DNA of 64,000 bases from CAYNYM01 sp049366815 (GCA_049366815.1 JBMNCO010000217.1:1-64000); one strand, 5' to 3'. Positions 45,537 through 54,832 are shown, counted from the first letter of the stretch. Notes: a model not told the origin generated them from the sequence alone. Program-made: numbers and translations.

Positions 45537-46889
45537 TCATTGGTACACACCATATTCTTTCGTGAAATCGATCATGGCGTGCAAGGTGTCCGCCTTCCCC
45601 TCATCCATACCGGTTCCCGTGGACATGATGTAGCCGCCCCCCTTTCCCGCCACATCGATGAGGTCCTTGCAGTATGCCCTTACTTCCTCGGGGGTGCCTG
45701 TGAGGAGTAACCCGGCCGGCACGTTCCCGCCGATACAAAGGGTATCTCCTACCATCTCTTTTGCCTTGGCCATGTCCGTCCGATCGAATATCCAAAAGCA
45801 GGAGCCCTTGGGAAGTTCCTTCAGGTATTCGAGTCTCGTGTTAAAGCTTCCTTCGCAGAACAGGAAGGGCACACAGCCCTCGCCGGCCAGACCGAGGATG
45901 ACCTCCTTGAGGGGAGGCCAGTAGAATTTTTTGAAATGCTCATCTGACATGAACCCGTCAGCCCCCTTGTGCATAGGAATAAACACCATGGGGTTCGCTG
46001 CCATGGTCGCCATACCCACGCCTTGTCCTATCTGGAGGGGGATGATCCTTTCCATGGCCTTCAGCACCATGTCCGGCTGCCTGTAAAGATCCATCATCAT
46101 GCCCCTCGTGCCTCTCAGGGTATCGGCGAGGATATCGTAGGGTGCCTTGGCCGCACCGCCTATGACCGTCGGAAATCCCATGCTCCGGACTTCTATCTCA
46201 AAGGCCCCTATCTTTTGGACCCAGGCCATGGCCTCATTTCCCGCCTCCATCAGGGCCTTGAGGGCATTCTGGACCGGTGGAATCCCCCAGGGGACCGAAA
46301 GTCCGGAGACCGCCACGATTTCCCACAGCCAGGGCAGGGGGGCAAGGTTGCTCAAAGGTTCCAGTGCGCCGAAGACGCGGGGCATCCAGGTCCTCAGCCA
46401 GAAGTCAGAGGGGTCATTGATGAGGGCCGGGTAGTCTTCGGCCTTCATGTACTCGGCCTCCACGCATTGATAACCCGATCCCTTTGAAACCCCGTGACCG
46501 GGCCACTTGTATTGCTTAAAATCGAGGATCTCGAGAATCTTGCCTGAGCCGATAAAGGCAGGGGAACCATAGTAGTCGGGTTTGAAGTCTTCAAGAAAGC
46601 GTTTGTGGGTGGAGAGCAATTTGTCGTAGTCATACATACATTCATAGGGTGTCACGCCGTAAATGTCTGTCTGCATGAAGGTACCCTGGGGGAATATTGG
46701 AATCCTGTCCGGAACCTTTTCCATCAAAACGGCCTCTTTAAAGCGCCTTGTGCTTGCCTTATAGGTCGCCTCGGCTTCCGGATTCAGGAACTGAAGGGCA
46801 TTCCCCTCGGGGTCTTTCGGCGACGACCAGGCCGCAAATCTGGCCTCCCGCTTTTCTTCCACCGTCATTTCTTCCCATTTTTTTTCCAT
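45537..46889 (-). CDS. Uroporphyrinogen decarboxylase-family methyltransferase (MtaA/MtbA-like)
   Basis: 450 aa, TIM-barrel of the UroD/MtaA family that moves methyl groups between a corrinoid protein and a thiol or another acceptor. Seen are RIPIFPQGTFMQTD, HKGADGFMSDEHFKKFYWPP (the family loop), FLFCEGSFNTRLEYLKELP and CIGGNVPAGLLLTGTPEEV. The conserved His/Cys zinc ligands are not all evident, so it may be an O-demethylase-type partner. The corrinoid protein gene lies immediately before it (4 bases), with GTAGGAGGG as ribosome site. Supports methyl transfer from a methoxy, methylamine or related compound. Confidence 0.86.
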   Translation of the reverse strand: MEKKWEEMTVEEKREARFAAWSSPKDPEGNALQFLNPEAEATYKASTRRFKEAVLMEKVPDRIPIFPQGTFMQTDIYGVTPYECMYDYDKLLSTHKRFLEDFKPDYYGSPAFIGSGKILEILDFKQYKWPGHGVSKGSGYQCVEAEYMKAEDYPALINDPSDFWLRTWMPRVFGALEPLSNLAPLPWLWEIVAVSGLSVPWGIPPVQNALKALMEAGNEAMAWVQKIGAFEIEVRSMGFPTVIGGAAKAPYDILADTLRGTRGMMMDLYRQPDMVLKAMERIIPLQIGQGVGMATMAANPMVFIPMHKGADGFMSDEHFKKFYWPPLKEVILGLAGEGCVPFLFCEGSFNTRLEYLKELPKGSCFWIFDRTDMAKAKEMVGDTLCIGGNVPAGLLLTGTPEEVRAYCKDLIDVAGKGGGYIMSTGTGMDEGKADTLHAMIDFTKEYGVYQ

Positions 46890-46893
46890 TGTT

Positions 46894-47523
46894 TTACCCT
46901 CCTATCCAGCCCTTGGCCAGTTTGACGGCGTCCATGGCGTCCTTTCCATAGGCATCCGCACCGGTATATTTCTTTACCTGATCATCTATCTGACCCCCTC
47001 CGATCATAATCTTTACCTGATCCCGGAGTCCGGCCGCACCGATCGCCTCCACGGTCTCCTTCATGGCGTCAAAGGCAAGGGTCAGGAACCCGCTCAGCCC
47101 GACCACTGTGCTTCCTGTTTCTTTGATCGCGTCCACAAATTTCTCCACCGGTACGTCGATTCCCAGATCCGTAACCTCAAACCCACTCACATCGAGCATG
47201 AAGACGACCAGGTCCTTTCCGATGTCATGGATGTCACCGGCCACTGTCCCGACAATGACCTTTCCGATACGTTGTGCCTCCTTGCCTGCCTTGAGATGGG
47301 GTTCGAGGATTTTGATGATGCTCTTCAATAGCTCCCCTGAAAAGATCAGCTCCGGGATAAAGTATTCACCGTCGGCAAATTTCTGGCCCACGATATTCAT
47401 GCCTTCCTTTGCCTGTTCGAGGATATCAGTGGCATCGCCCCCCTCTTCCAGGGCCTTTTCAACGAACGCGACGGACTCCTGTTCCTTTAAACCAGATAAC
47501 AACTGCACCAATTCACGCGACAT
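46894..47523 (-). CDS. Corrinoid (B12-binding) protein
   Basis: 209 aa. Helical cap domain (residues ~1-90: MSRELVQLLSGLKEQE, ending GMNIVGQKFADGEYFIPEL) followed by the cobalamin-binding domain with the lower-ligand histidine motif DIHDIGKD (near 115), then TVVGLSGFLT and GGGQIDDQVKKYTGADAYGKDA. Of the MtbC/MtaC type used in methyl transfer. It lies immediately upstream of the UroD-family gene and forms a unit with it. Confidence 0.95.
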   Translation of the reverse strand: MSRELVQLLSGLKEQESVAFVEKALEEGGDATDILEQAKEGMNIVGQKFADGEYFIPELIFSGELLKSIIKILEPHLKAGKEAQRIGKVIVGTVAGDIHDIGKDLVVFMLDVSGFEVTDLGIDVPVEKFVDAIKETGSTVVGLSGFLTLAFDAMKETVEAIGAAGLRDQVKIMIGGGQIDDQVKKYTGADAYGKDAMDAVKLAKGWIGG

Positions 47524-47631
47524 GATCGCAACCTCCTTTGAAAATAGTTGATATAAGGTCTTCCATTGAGGAATTCGATTGGGCCTCCATCTGCATCAAG
47601 GATCCTGCAGTTTCCCTGAAAACTTAAGCAG

Positions 47632-48258
47632 CTACTTCACGTTATCGATAATGAACTCGGCTGCAAGTCTTGCCCCAATTCCAGGAGCGAGCCCACACTT
47701 TTCAAAACCCTTCGCCGCTGCGAAGGTCTCCATTTGCTCCGGGCCGGCACCTGGATCCATGTCGTGCCCAAATATGAGCTCCTGAATATTGGAGCAGTAG
47801 AGCGCGCCTATCTCGTCCTCGAAGGATGCAATGAATTTCTGTGCATATATCATCGTGGGGCCGGTCTTTTCGAAATCCAGTGGGTCATCACCGCCGAAAA
47901 ACAGTCCAAAGGCGATCAGGGACCCGGTGATGCCCCCGCATATCTCGCCCATCCCTCCGATACCCGGGAAATTGGTCAGGGCCTTGATGACCTCCATATT
48001 GCCCAGACCAAATTCTTCCATCAGGGCCAGGGCTGTACCCTGGGCACAATTCTTTGTGATAAAATTGTATTCCTCTGCACGCTGCTGAACGCGATTTAGG
48101 ATCTGCTGCTTGTTGGCAAGCAGTTCTTTCCTGTCCAGGTTCTTTGAAGGTATCCCCTCTTTTTGTAATTTTTTGAACCTGGCCGTAATGGTTTCAACCT
48201 CCCAATCTCTTTCCCCTAAGGCGTTGGCCTTCCGTTTCAGGGCATCTTTTGATGACAT
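47632..48258 (-). CDS. C_GCAxxG_C_C family protein
   Basis: 208 aa. The family pattern appears as NCAQGTALALMEEFG, then GMGEICGGITGSLIAFGLFFGG (C-GG type) and a late Cys-free end. The N-terminal half (ALKRKANALGERDWE...) is a helical domain. These proteins, common in anaerobes, are thought to bind metal or a redox cofactor, but function is undefined. The ATG at 48258 has TTGGAGG; a frame to 48342 without a ribosome site adds a CxxC peptide. Upstream of the corrinoid gene by 108 bases and probably cotranscribed. Confidence 0.82.
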   Translation of the reverse strand: MSSKDALKRKANALGERDWEVETITARFKKLQKEGIPSKNLDRKELLANKQQILNRVQQRAEEYNFITKNCAQGTALALMEEFGLGNMEVIKALTNFPGIGGMGEICGGITGSLIAFGLFFGGDDPLDFEKTGPTMIYAQKFIASFEDEIGALYCSNIQELIFGHDMDPGAGPEQMETFAAAKGFEKCGLAPGIGARLAAEFIIDNVK

Positions 48259-48307
48259 GCCTGACCTCCAAATTGTCGCATCACAAGACCGGCAAAACTC
48301 AAGGGCG

Positions 48308-48547
48308 TTATCCGCCGCTAATCGTCTGCAGGACCTGCACATCGACTCCTCCCGGCACTTTTTCTCCCGCCTTCAGGATCAGACCCTTTACTGCGATGCA
48401 CGCCCCTTGGGATTCCGGGATTGCCAGATGGGCGAGGAGGTTTTTGACCCTCGCCCCATCCGGTATGTCGATTTCCATTCCCTGTGAGTGGCGATAACCG
48501 GGAAAACCGCGGCTCAGGGTTCCGTATAATTTGACCAATACCTTCAA
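48308..48547 (-). CDS. ThiS/MoaD-like sulfur-carrier protein
   Basis: 79 aa ubiquitin-like protein: begins KVLVKLYGTLSRG, has IPDGARVKNLLAHL and ends VQVLQTISGG. The C-terminal Gly-Gly is the site where E1-like enzymes form a thiocarboxylate in ThiS and MoaD. The start is TTG with GAGGTG before it. First gene of the corrinoid cluster, 49 bases ahead of the next. It may serve molybdopterin or tungstopterin synthesis, or thiamine, but no E1-like partner is nearby. Confidence 0.75.
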   Translation of the reverse strand: MKVLVKLYGTLSRGFPGYRHSQGMEIDIPDGARVKNLLAHLAIPESQGACIAVKGLILKAGEKVPGGVDVQVLQTISGG

Positions 48548-48804
48548 TTTTGTTCACCTCAAAAATCGAAAGTGCTGTCGAGCTCTTCCTCAATTGATTT
48601 GACAGACAATCTGTCTGCCTGCCAAATTCCGCTATCTTTCAAAGGCCAAGACTGAGGGAGGCATCCCTACCTTCTGTGTTGACGATAAGATCCGGTGACA
48701 AATAGGATGATTTCCCCCTTTTTGAGAACAGCACAGGCCCTCTTTCAAACCCAATGGAGACGGGTTTGGTGGAGTCTGCTTTCAAGGAAGAAGACTTAAG
48801 CGAT
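48548..48804. other. Intergenic region before the corrinoid cluster
   Basis: About 257 bases. No promoter close to consensus and no RNA motif recognised. Confidence 0.4.
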
Positions 48805-49551
48805 CTAAGGTCTCAAAACCGGTTTGATCACGCGCCCCTTTTCCATATCTTCCACCGCGCGGTTTATTTCGTCAAAGGGGTAGAAGGTAATCATCCGGTC
48901 AAAGGGAAACCGGCCCTTTTTGTATAATTCAATCAGCCTGGGGATGAACAGGTCCGGGATGGCATCGCCTTCGATGATTCCCTTGTCCGTTCGGCCGTTC
49001 ATGATCTGGTCCATGTCCAAGACCACTTCTGTGCCGGGGGCCACCACCCCGAGCAAGCCGCAAATCCCGCGCAGGGGCAGGACATCCACGCACTGGCGAA
49101 GAACGGCGGGGTTTCCGACACACTCCAGGGAAAAGTCCGGGCCACCGCCGGTCATCTCTTTGATCGCCCCAACCGGTTCCGTCTCAGCGGCATTGACGGT
49201 ATGGGTGGCGTCGCTGAAATTGAGCGGCAAAAAATTCACACAATAGGGGGCATTGCCTGATCTGCATGACGGGCATGCCCCACAGCACATCCAGCTCAAT
49301 GCCACGTGATCACCGGCTTTTACCTTGCTCACCCGTTCCCCCACCTTCTCAACCACGCCGGCACCCTCATGTCCGAATACGCTGGGTAGGGGGACAGGGA
49401 TATGCTGGTCACGCCCGGCCAGATCCGTATGGCATATGCCGGAGCCGACGATCCTCACCAGTACCTCATTATCCAGCGGTTCACTGAGATTCACCTGTTC
49501 AAGGATAAATTTTCCGGATTTCTCGTAGATGACTGCGGCCTTTGTTTCCAT
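48805..49551 (-). pseudogene. Zinc alcohol dehydrogenase with a large internal deletion
   Basis: Starts as a normal aryl-alcohol dehydrogenase: zinc ligands CHTD, GHEGAGVVEKVG and the structural CCGACPSCRSGNAPYC. Straight after NFLPLNF it jumps to SDATHTVNAAETEPVGAI, skipping about 115 residues, including the NAD-binding GxGxxG. The end (CGLLGVVAPGTEV, GIIEGDAIP, ENAV-like RVIKPVLRP) is intact. The frame is open (248 aa; family usual 365-370), so it may still be translated but cannot bind NAD normally. It has AAGGAG before the ATG. Missing GxGxxG was judged against the family from memory. A collapse of the assembly is another explanation. Confidence 0.78.
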
Positions 49552-49594
49552 TTTTTCTCCTTATTCTGGAATACGACCTTTTCCACGATGTGAA

Positions 49595-49875
49595 TCAGAA
49601 ACGATCGACCTCAAGCCATGGGCATAGACTGGACCAAACCTCAGGAAGGGCACCCAATTGAGCGATTTTTTCCGGCCTTCCCTCGCCTATCAGGCCTTCG
49701 TAATCCAGAACCGCCACGCGATCACACAAACGAGAGATGCCCTCCACATCATGTTGAAACCACAGGATGACGCCCCCTCTTTCTTCTCGGCCATTTCGAT
49801 CACCTGAAGCATATTCAGGATCTCCAAAGGGCTGGGACCAGCCATGGTTCATCCCGTAGGGTACGCGCTCCATCT
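49595..49875 (-). pseudogene. ABC ATPase remnant (LivG-like C-terminal part), frameshifted
   Basis: In one frame: VILWFQHDVEGISRLCDRVAVLDYEGLI followed by GEGRPEKIAQLG, a typical LivG H-loop and C-terminus. Earlier in another frame: PLEILNMLQVIEMAEKKEGA, and before that LRDEPW, a probable Walker B. Walker A and the signature motif are absent. At least two frameshifts separate the pieces. Confidence 0.65.
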
Positions 49876-50217
49876 GTCGATGGCTCTAACTCATGAAAAT
49901 CAGCAAGGATGAGACTCTAAAAAAAATATTCTGACCCGTTGGCATTGAAACTCTTTTAGGAAATATAATGAACGGTAATGATTCCCGGTCTTGTTATTTT
50001 TGGCGGCAGAAATTATGGGGGAAATGGTCTGTTCTTCTTTAGGTTATAACACTGCTTTCACGAAAATACGCCCTAAATTTATACCACAACTCAAGAAATA
50101 CATCAGCGATTTTCTGATTTGTGATTTCAAAAATCCTGGAGAAGACCAGGAAGATTGGGCGGCGGGCAGGCCTTTGCCAGGCTCTCCGACGCCCAGTGGC
50201 GCCGGCAGGTCCTGCAA
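49876..50217. other. Intergenic, A+T-rich region
   Basis: About 340 bases, locally richer in A+T than its neighbours (49905-50140). No gene recognised. Consistent with decayed DNA. Confidence 0.4.
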
Positions 50218-50785
50218 TCAGTCGCGAGCCGGATCCGCAAAGGATTGAACCGCATGCGTCCTTGGGGCGTCTGCACCTATTTGCAGCATGGCTTTCATTA
50301 TGAGGGCCGCTGAGGGAACCTGAATGGCATAGGCCATGGCAATGGGCAGGACCGCACCGGGAAAACTCAATACGGCAATGGCCACTGCTATGGACAGATC
50401 CCTCATGGCCGTCCCATAAACGAGGGCGATCATTTTTCCTTTTGAGAGAAAGGCCCTTCCAAAAGCAAGGCCCGCGCCAATGGAAATCAGGTAAAACAGC
50501 GCCAGTGGTATGAGGGACATCAGGGCACCTTCCAGGCTGCCCAGGATCTGCCCGGCCTTGAGGGACATGGCGACAAAGATAATCATGACCACTCCGAGAG
50601 AGCTGACGCCGGAGAGGTGTGGCTTGATCTTTTGAAATGTCGTCGGACCGGATTTTTTTATGATGATGCGACGGGTGATGTCGCCTGCCACCATGGGGGC
50701 CATGACGATATAAAGAAGTTGCCGGAAGATGTGCATGGGATCGAAAGGAACGGCCTCACCCACCATAAGTTTGAGATAAAATAGA
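50218..50785 (-). pseudogene. Bile acid:sodium symporter family, 5'-truncated
   Basis: C-terminal half only: residues like FDPMHIFRQLLYIVMAPMVAG, GVVMIIFVAMSLKAG, LFYLISIGAGLAFG and YGTAMRDLSIAVAIAVLSFPG form four or five helices of the BASS/ACR3 fold. Intact members have 300-330 aa and ten helices. From the ATG at 50766 there are 182 codons; the frame stays open up to 50785, where the 55-base sequence from the end of the DUF362 gene begins. So the break lies at that point. Either a deletion or a wrong join. Confidence 0.65.
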
Positions 50786-50995
50786 GTTATTCGGCAGGAG
50801 CCTCTTCCAGAATTGCCTTCAACATGGCCTCCAGCTTATCNNNNNNNNNNNNNNNNNNNNNNNNNNNNNNNNNNNNNNNNNNNNNNNNNNNNNNNNNNNN
50901 NNNNNNNNNNNNNNNNNNNNNNNNNNNNNNNNNNNNNNNNGTTATTCGGCAGGAGCCTCTTCCAGAATTGCCTTCAACATGGCCTCCAGCTTATC
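50786..50995. other. Assembly gap (100 N) flanked by an identical 55-base sequence
   Basis: 50786-50840 and 50941-50995 are the same 55 bases, both being the 3' end of the DUF362 gene; 100 N lie between. An exact 55-base overlap is typical of contigs cut at a k-mer of 55, so the gap is probably absent in the genome and one copy should be removed. Confidence 0.85.
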
Positions 50996-52705
50996 CTCCG
51001 CGTGTTCATCCGCATAGTTCGGCCGCTTTATATCCGGGTAGAGGCTGAACAGGCCCTTCATGATCACTTCGGCATGGGGTGGGCAGCCCGGCAGATGTAT
51101 GCCCCTATCGGCGCGGTGCTGCTGGCAGATTCCCAGAAAGACATTGGTTTCATCGGAGTTGGGTTCCGCCTCTGTCACCGGCCCCAAAAAGAGGTTGACC
51201 TTTTTCTCAAAAGATCGGTCGATCAGGAGCCTGCCGGGATTTTCCGGGTCCGGTCTCCTCAATTTATGCAGGACATAGTGCAGGTATCCCTTGCAGCCCG
51301 GGCAGGCATTGTCGGCATGGACCTCAAAATTTTCACCACCGCTCAGATCGATGAAGGCCTCTTCAAAGGGGCTCATCACCTCATCAACAGGGGGGGCGCC
51401 TATTGTGGTGATCTTTTCAGACTCCATGGGGCCCATGCCCTGCATATAGGCGAGGAAGACGGGTGGGGAGAGGGCGGGATCGAGGCCCATGATCCGCATG
51501 GCGACGGAGTCAACCGCAACGGGGTTGGTTCCACCGACGAGGAGATTCATGGTCTTGGGCCTTCCGTAGACCGGTCCGAAACCTTCCTGGGCTGTGAGGC
51601 CGTCAATGATATGGAGCTTTGGTTTGATGACGTGATGAATATTGACCAGATTCTGCCACAGTCCAAAAAAATGGGTCATATATTTCTCAATGGGGGGGAT
51701 CGCGCCCTGAAGGTTTTTGATGCTCAGGGATGCGAGGGCCGCAAAATGGGTCTTCATGACCGGCAGGTTGATAATGACATCCGCCTTTTCGAGCGTTATG
51801 GGGATTTCCCTGGAAAGCATTCTCTTCCCACCCGGCACGGCCTTCCTCACCAGCTTGTCCGTGTTGAGGTCCACAATGCTCACCCGTCCCGGATCGATGT
51901 CCTTCAGTTTGTCATAGCCGTAATGGGCGAAGAGCTGAGAGGTTTCGGCCCTGTTGATGGAAGAGCCTTCGGCGATGACGACCTTTCCCGCCACCGTCAG
52001 CAGGATCTCGATAAGGGCCTTGACCAGGGCGATATCGGTCACCACGCCCCCTTGATAGATACCATCCCTAAGGCCATGGTCCGCAACGACATTCGGTTTG
52101 ACGGCCACGGTCTGACCTTTTCCTACAAAGGCCGCCAGTCCGCCGAGATCATTGATGATGTTCAGAAGGGATGACTTGATCTCGTCATGTGTCCTGGAGG
52201 GTGGGACCTTTTCCACAGCGACAAGCTCGGTCTTTCCATATTCCTCCGAAGGCCGCCACTCTCTGACTTTCCTCAGAAATTCCGCTGTGCTCAAATCCAA
52301 TTTGACAAAATCAAAGCCGCCGAGACAGAAAGACCGTGTGGGACGAAAACCATAGGCGATCAGGGTTTCGATTTTGGGCTTATCCGCCTTGAGGACCTCA
52401 GCGGCAACAAGGCTTTCCCGGGCAATCAGGGCGTCTATCATGGTTGTCGCGATGAGCCCTCGGCTCCCCGTCTCTTTGGGCAGGATCTCTTCGATTGTGC
52501 TGTGAAGGGGATTGTATACGAGCCAGCCGATCGTGTTCTCATCCCTTTGAGCGATGTAGGTGATGATCCCTTTGTCTTCCGTCCATTGCCGCCACTTATG
52601 GTCCGGATAGAGTGCATCGATATTGATGGATCTGTAATAGTCTTTTAAAACATCTTGAAAATCCTGTGATAGTCCAACCTGCTTGAGCGTTATGCCCGGT
52701 GTCAT
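50942..52705 (-). CDS. DUF362 protein with an N-terminal GNAT-like domain
   Basis: 587 aa. Residues ~1-140 look like a GNAT acetyltransferase fold (ITLKQVGLSQDFQDVL, then GSRGLIATTMIDALIAR and the Tyr-Gly-Phe-Arg ending IAYGFRPTRSFCLGGFDF). Residues ~150-520 are DUF362: VAVKPNVV, VVTDIALVKALIEIL, EGSSINRAETSQLF and MKTHFAALASLSIKNLQG. Near the end, CPGCKGYLHY and CQQHRADRGIHLPGCPPH could bind a FeS cluster. DUF362 is found in many anaerobes, often with ferredoxin domains; function unknown. The ATG at 52705 has GGGGAGGAAC. The stop is just beyond the gap. Confidence 0.85.
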   Translation of the reverse strand: MTPGITLKQVGLSQDFQDVLKDYYRSINIDALYPDHKWRQWTEDKGIITYIAQRDENTIGWLVYNPLHSTIEEILPKETGSRGLIATTMIDALIARESLVAAEVLKADKPKIETLIAYGFRPTRSFCLGGFDFVKLDLSTAEFLRKVREWRPSEEYGKTELVAVEKVPPSRTHDEIKSSLLNIINDLGGLAAFVGKGQTVAVKPNVVADHGLRDGIYQGGVVTDIALVKALIEILLTVAGKVVIAEGSSINRAETSQLFAHYGYDKLKDIDPGRVSIVDLNTDKLVRKAVPGGKRMLSREIPITLEKADVIINLPVMKTHFAALASLSIKNLQGAIPPIEKYMTHFFGLWQNLVNIHHVIKPKLHIIDGLTAQEGFGPVYGRPKTMNLLVGGTNPVAVDSVAMRIMGLDPALSPPVFLAYMQGMGPMESEKITTIGAPPVDEVMSPFEEAFIDLSGGENFEVHADNACPGCKGYLHYVLHKLRRPDPENPGRLLIDRSFEKKVNLFLGPVTEAEPNSDETNVFLGICQQHRADRGIHLPGCPPHAEVIMKGLFSLYPDIKRPNYADEHAEDKLEAMLKAILEEAPAE

Positions 52706-52961
52706 ATGTTCCTCCCCACAGAACCCGGAGGGCCCTGATATCATTCACTAAGAACTCTGGATCAAAAACATGCAACGCCTTGTCTTTGAAGAGCTTTTGC
52801 TGATCTCCGGGGTCTGTCAACACTCATCCGGGAACGCTCATTTCCGGATGAGCACCAACCCCCAGAGGACATGGCCTTGTGAGAAGGTCATCCCTCTGCC
52901 CTTTTTTTCAGCAGAAAACAGTCAACGGTCCATGGACATCAATAAATCACCCTTGCCCCTC

Positions 52962-53615
52962 CTAGGGATCGGTGCGAACCAGCCGGACCGAATTGGGCTC
53001 GGTCACGGGGCGGTCGATGAAAAATCCCAGGTGGAAGTCGGCCTTCCAGGCCGTGTCCCCATCCTTGGTGTCCCCGCTCCAGCACTGTCTTTGGGACTTG
53101 TCGAAGATCGGATCGATAAAAAGGTCATTGTTTTTCCAGGACCTTTCCATCAGGGAGGCCAGTTCCTCGATCGTCGGCAGTCTCCAACCAATGTGCCCGG
53201 CAAAGGCCTCGCGGTTCGCTTCTTCTGCGTAGGCCTTGGCCCCCTGCCAGGTCAGGGGCTCGGGTGAACCGCCATGCTGCCACATGAGACCGGTGGCCGT
53301 ATCGGAGATGGTGCCGTTTCGGTTGTCTATGATGTGATTCTGAAAATCTCCTTCTGGGTTACAAAATTCTTTGTTGTTGTTCCAGCAGGTTGCATAGAAG
53401 TTGTATCTTTTGAGCAGTGCCCTGATCTCTTCGGTGTTGAGTGCTCTGGGTGTTTCCCGCAGACTTAGGACCGTCCTTTGGGAAGCGGGCTGCCTGTTCT
53501 TCTGTTCTTCCCCACCGGCCAGGTCCGTGTTTTCAAGGCCGGAAGAGGGCGTGACAAATGAGGCACCCTGGAGCACCAGGGAAAATATCAAGAGTATGGG
53601 ACGGAGGTCTTTCAT
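52962..53615 (-). CDS. Exported protein with DUF1566 (Lcl C-terminal-like) domain
   Basis: 217 aa with a signal peptide (LRPILLIFSLVLQGASFVTPSSG). The C-terminal ~140 residues have the DUF1566 pattern: NRNGTISDTATGLMWQ, TWQGAKAYAEEAN, GWRLPTIEELASLM and CWSGD, ending NSVRLVRT. Such domains are related to C-type lectin folds and occur in exported or adhesin-like proteins. Single gene, no operon. Confidence 0.8.
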   Translation of the reverse strand: MKDLRPILLIFSLVLQGASFVTPSSGLENTDLAGGEEQKNRQPASQRTVLSLRETPRALNTEEIRALLKRYNFYATCWNNNKEFCNPEGDFQNHIIDNRNGTISDTATGLMWQHGGSPEPLTWQGAKAYAEEANREAFAGHIGWRLPTIEELASLMERSWKNNDLFIDPIFDKSQRQCWSGDTKDGDTAWKADFHLGFFIDRPVTEPNSVRLVRTDP

Positions 53616-53987
53616 CTTTCACCTCTCTGCACGCAAAGATAAGATGATTCAGTAAAATTAGTTGCAAAATGGGCGGATTGTCAAGTCAGATCCTGCCGGC
53701 GGAAAAGGAGGTTTTCATTGACACTTCCCCTGAAATGGGTTAGAGGACAACAACAATCGAGTTCACATCAAGGTGACTGTCATATTCACCTGGAATGTGG
53801 GCATGATGTCTTCTCTTTGGGTCAACCGCACGGCGGGGGGCCGCTCAGTGACTGTTTCGATTGGATGGGGAGAAGACCGGGCTTTGGCCGGACAATCATG
53901 ACAAAAGCCGACAGCAAAGAGCAAGGGAGCAACAAGGTTCTCCGGTATAGGCCGGAGGACCTTTTTTTCAAATGAGAGGAGGAAAAA
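53616..53987. other. Intergenic region before panB
   Basis: 372 bases. TTGACA at about 53719 has no good -10. No RNA motif recognised; a GAGGAGGAAAAA ribosome site directly before panB. Confidence 0.4.
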
Positions 53988-54824
53988 ATGGAGAGGAAGA
54001 AAGTGACCATTGCGGAACTGCGACAGAAGAAGCTTTCCGGTCAGAAGATTTCCATGATGACGGCCTATGATTATCCGACGGCACGGCTCGCGGATGAGGC
54101 CGGTATTGATACGATTCTTGTGGGGGATTCCTTGGGCATGGTCATGCTGGGCTATGAATCGACGGTCCCTGTCACCATGGAAGAAATGATCCACCATTCC
54201 AAGGCGGTCACCAGAGGGGCCAAGAGCGCCTTTGTCCTGGGGGATATGCCTTTTATGTCTTATCAGGTCAGCGCGGAAAAGGCCGTTGAGAATGCCGGGC
54301 GTTTTATGAAAGAGGCCGCCTGCGATTGTGTGAAGCTTGAGGGCGGAAGCGAGATGGTTCCCGTTGTCAAGGCCATTGTCACTGCGGGAATCCCCGTGTG
54401 CGCCCATATCGGTCTCACACCGCAGACGGCCACTAAATTGAGCGGATTCAAGGTCCAGGGGAAAGACGCGGAAAGTGCGAAGGAGCTCGTTCAGTCCGCC
54501 AAGGACCTGGAAGAGGCCGGGGCCTTCATGATCGTCCTCGAGGCCATCCCGGATCTCCTGGCCGCCAAGATAACCGAGGCCCTCACGATCCCGACAATAG
54601 GGATCGGTGCGGGTAAGGACTGTGACGGACAGGTCCTGGTCTATCATGATCTTGTCGGCCTTTTTGAGCGGTTTACACCCAAATTTGTAAAACAGTACAT
54701 CAACCTGTCACCAAAAATCAGGGATGCCCTCGTTCAATTCAAGACTGAAGTCGAAAACGGGACCTTCCCAGGTCCGGAACACACCTTCACGATGAAACCC
54801 GAAGAGGCGGAAAAACTGGGGTAG
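53988..54824 (+). CDS. panB: 3-Methyl-2-oxobutanoate hydroxymethyltransferase (ketopantoate hydroxymethyltransferase)
   Basis: Adds a one-carbon unit from methylene-tetrahydrofolate to 2-oxoisovalerate, the first step of pantothenate synthesis. 278 aa, full length; KISMMTAYDYPTARLAD, the metal and substrate loop VGDSLGMVMLGY, KLEGGSEM and HIGLTPQ are all present, with GIGAGKDCDGQ near the end. AGGAGG precedes the ATG. Followed by panE after 80 bases, so the two likely form an operon. Confidence 0.97.
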   Translation: MERKKVTIAELRQKKLSGQKISMMTAYDYPTARLADEAGIDTILVGDSLGMVMLGYESTVPVTMEEMIHHSKAVTRGAKSAFVLGDMPFMSYQVSAEKAVENAGRFMKEAACDCVKLEGGSEMVPVVKAIVTAGIPVCAHIGLTPQTATKLSGFKVQGKDAESAKELVQSAKDLEEAGAFMIVLEAIPDLLAAKITEALTIPTIGIGAGKDCDGQVLVYHDLVGLFERFTPKFVKQYINLSPKIRDALVQFKTEVENGTFPGPEHTFTMKPEEAEKLG

Positions 54825-54832
54825 ACAAGTGT

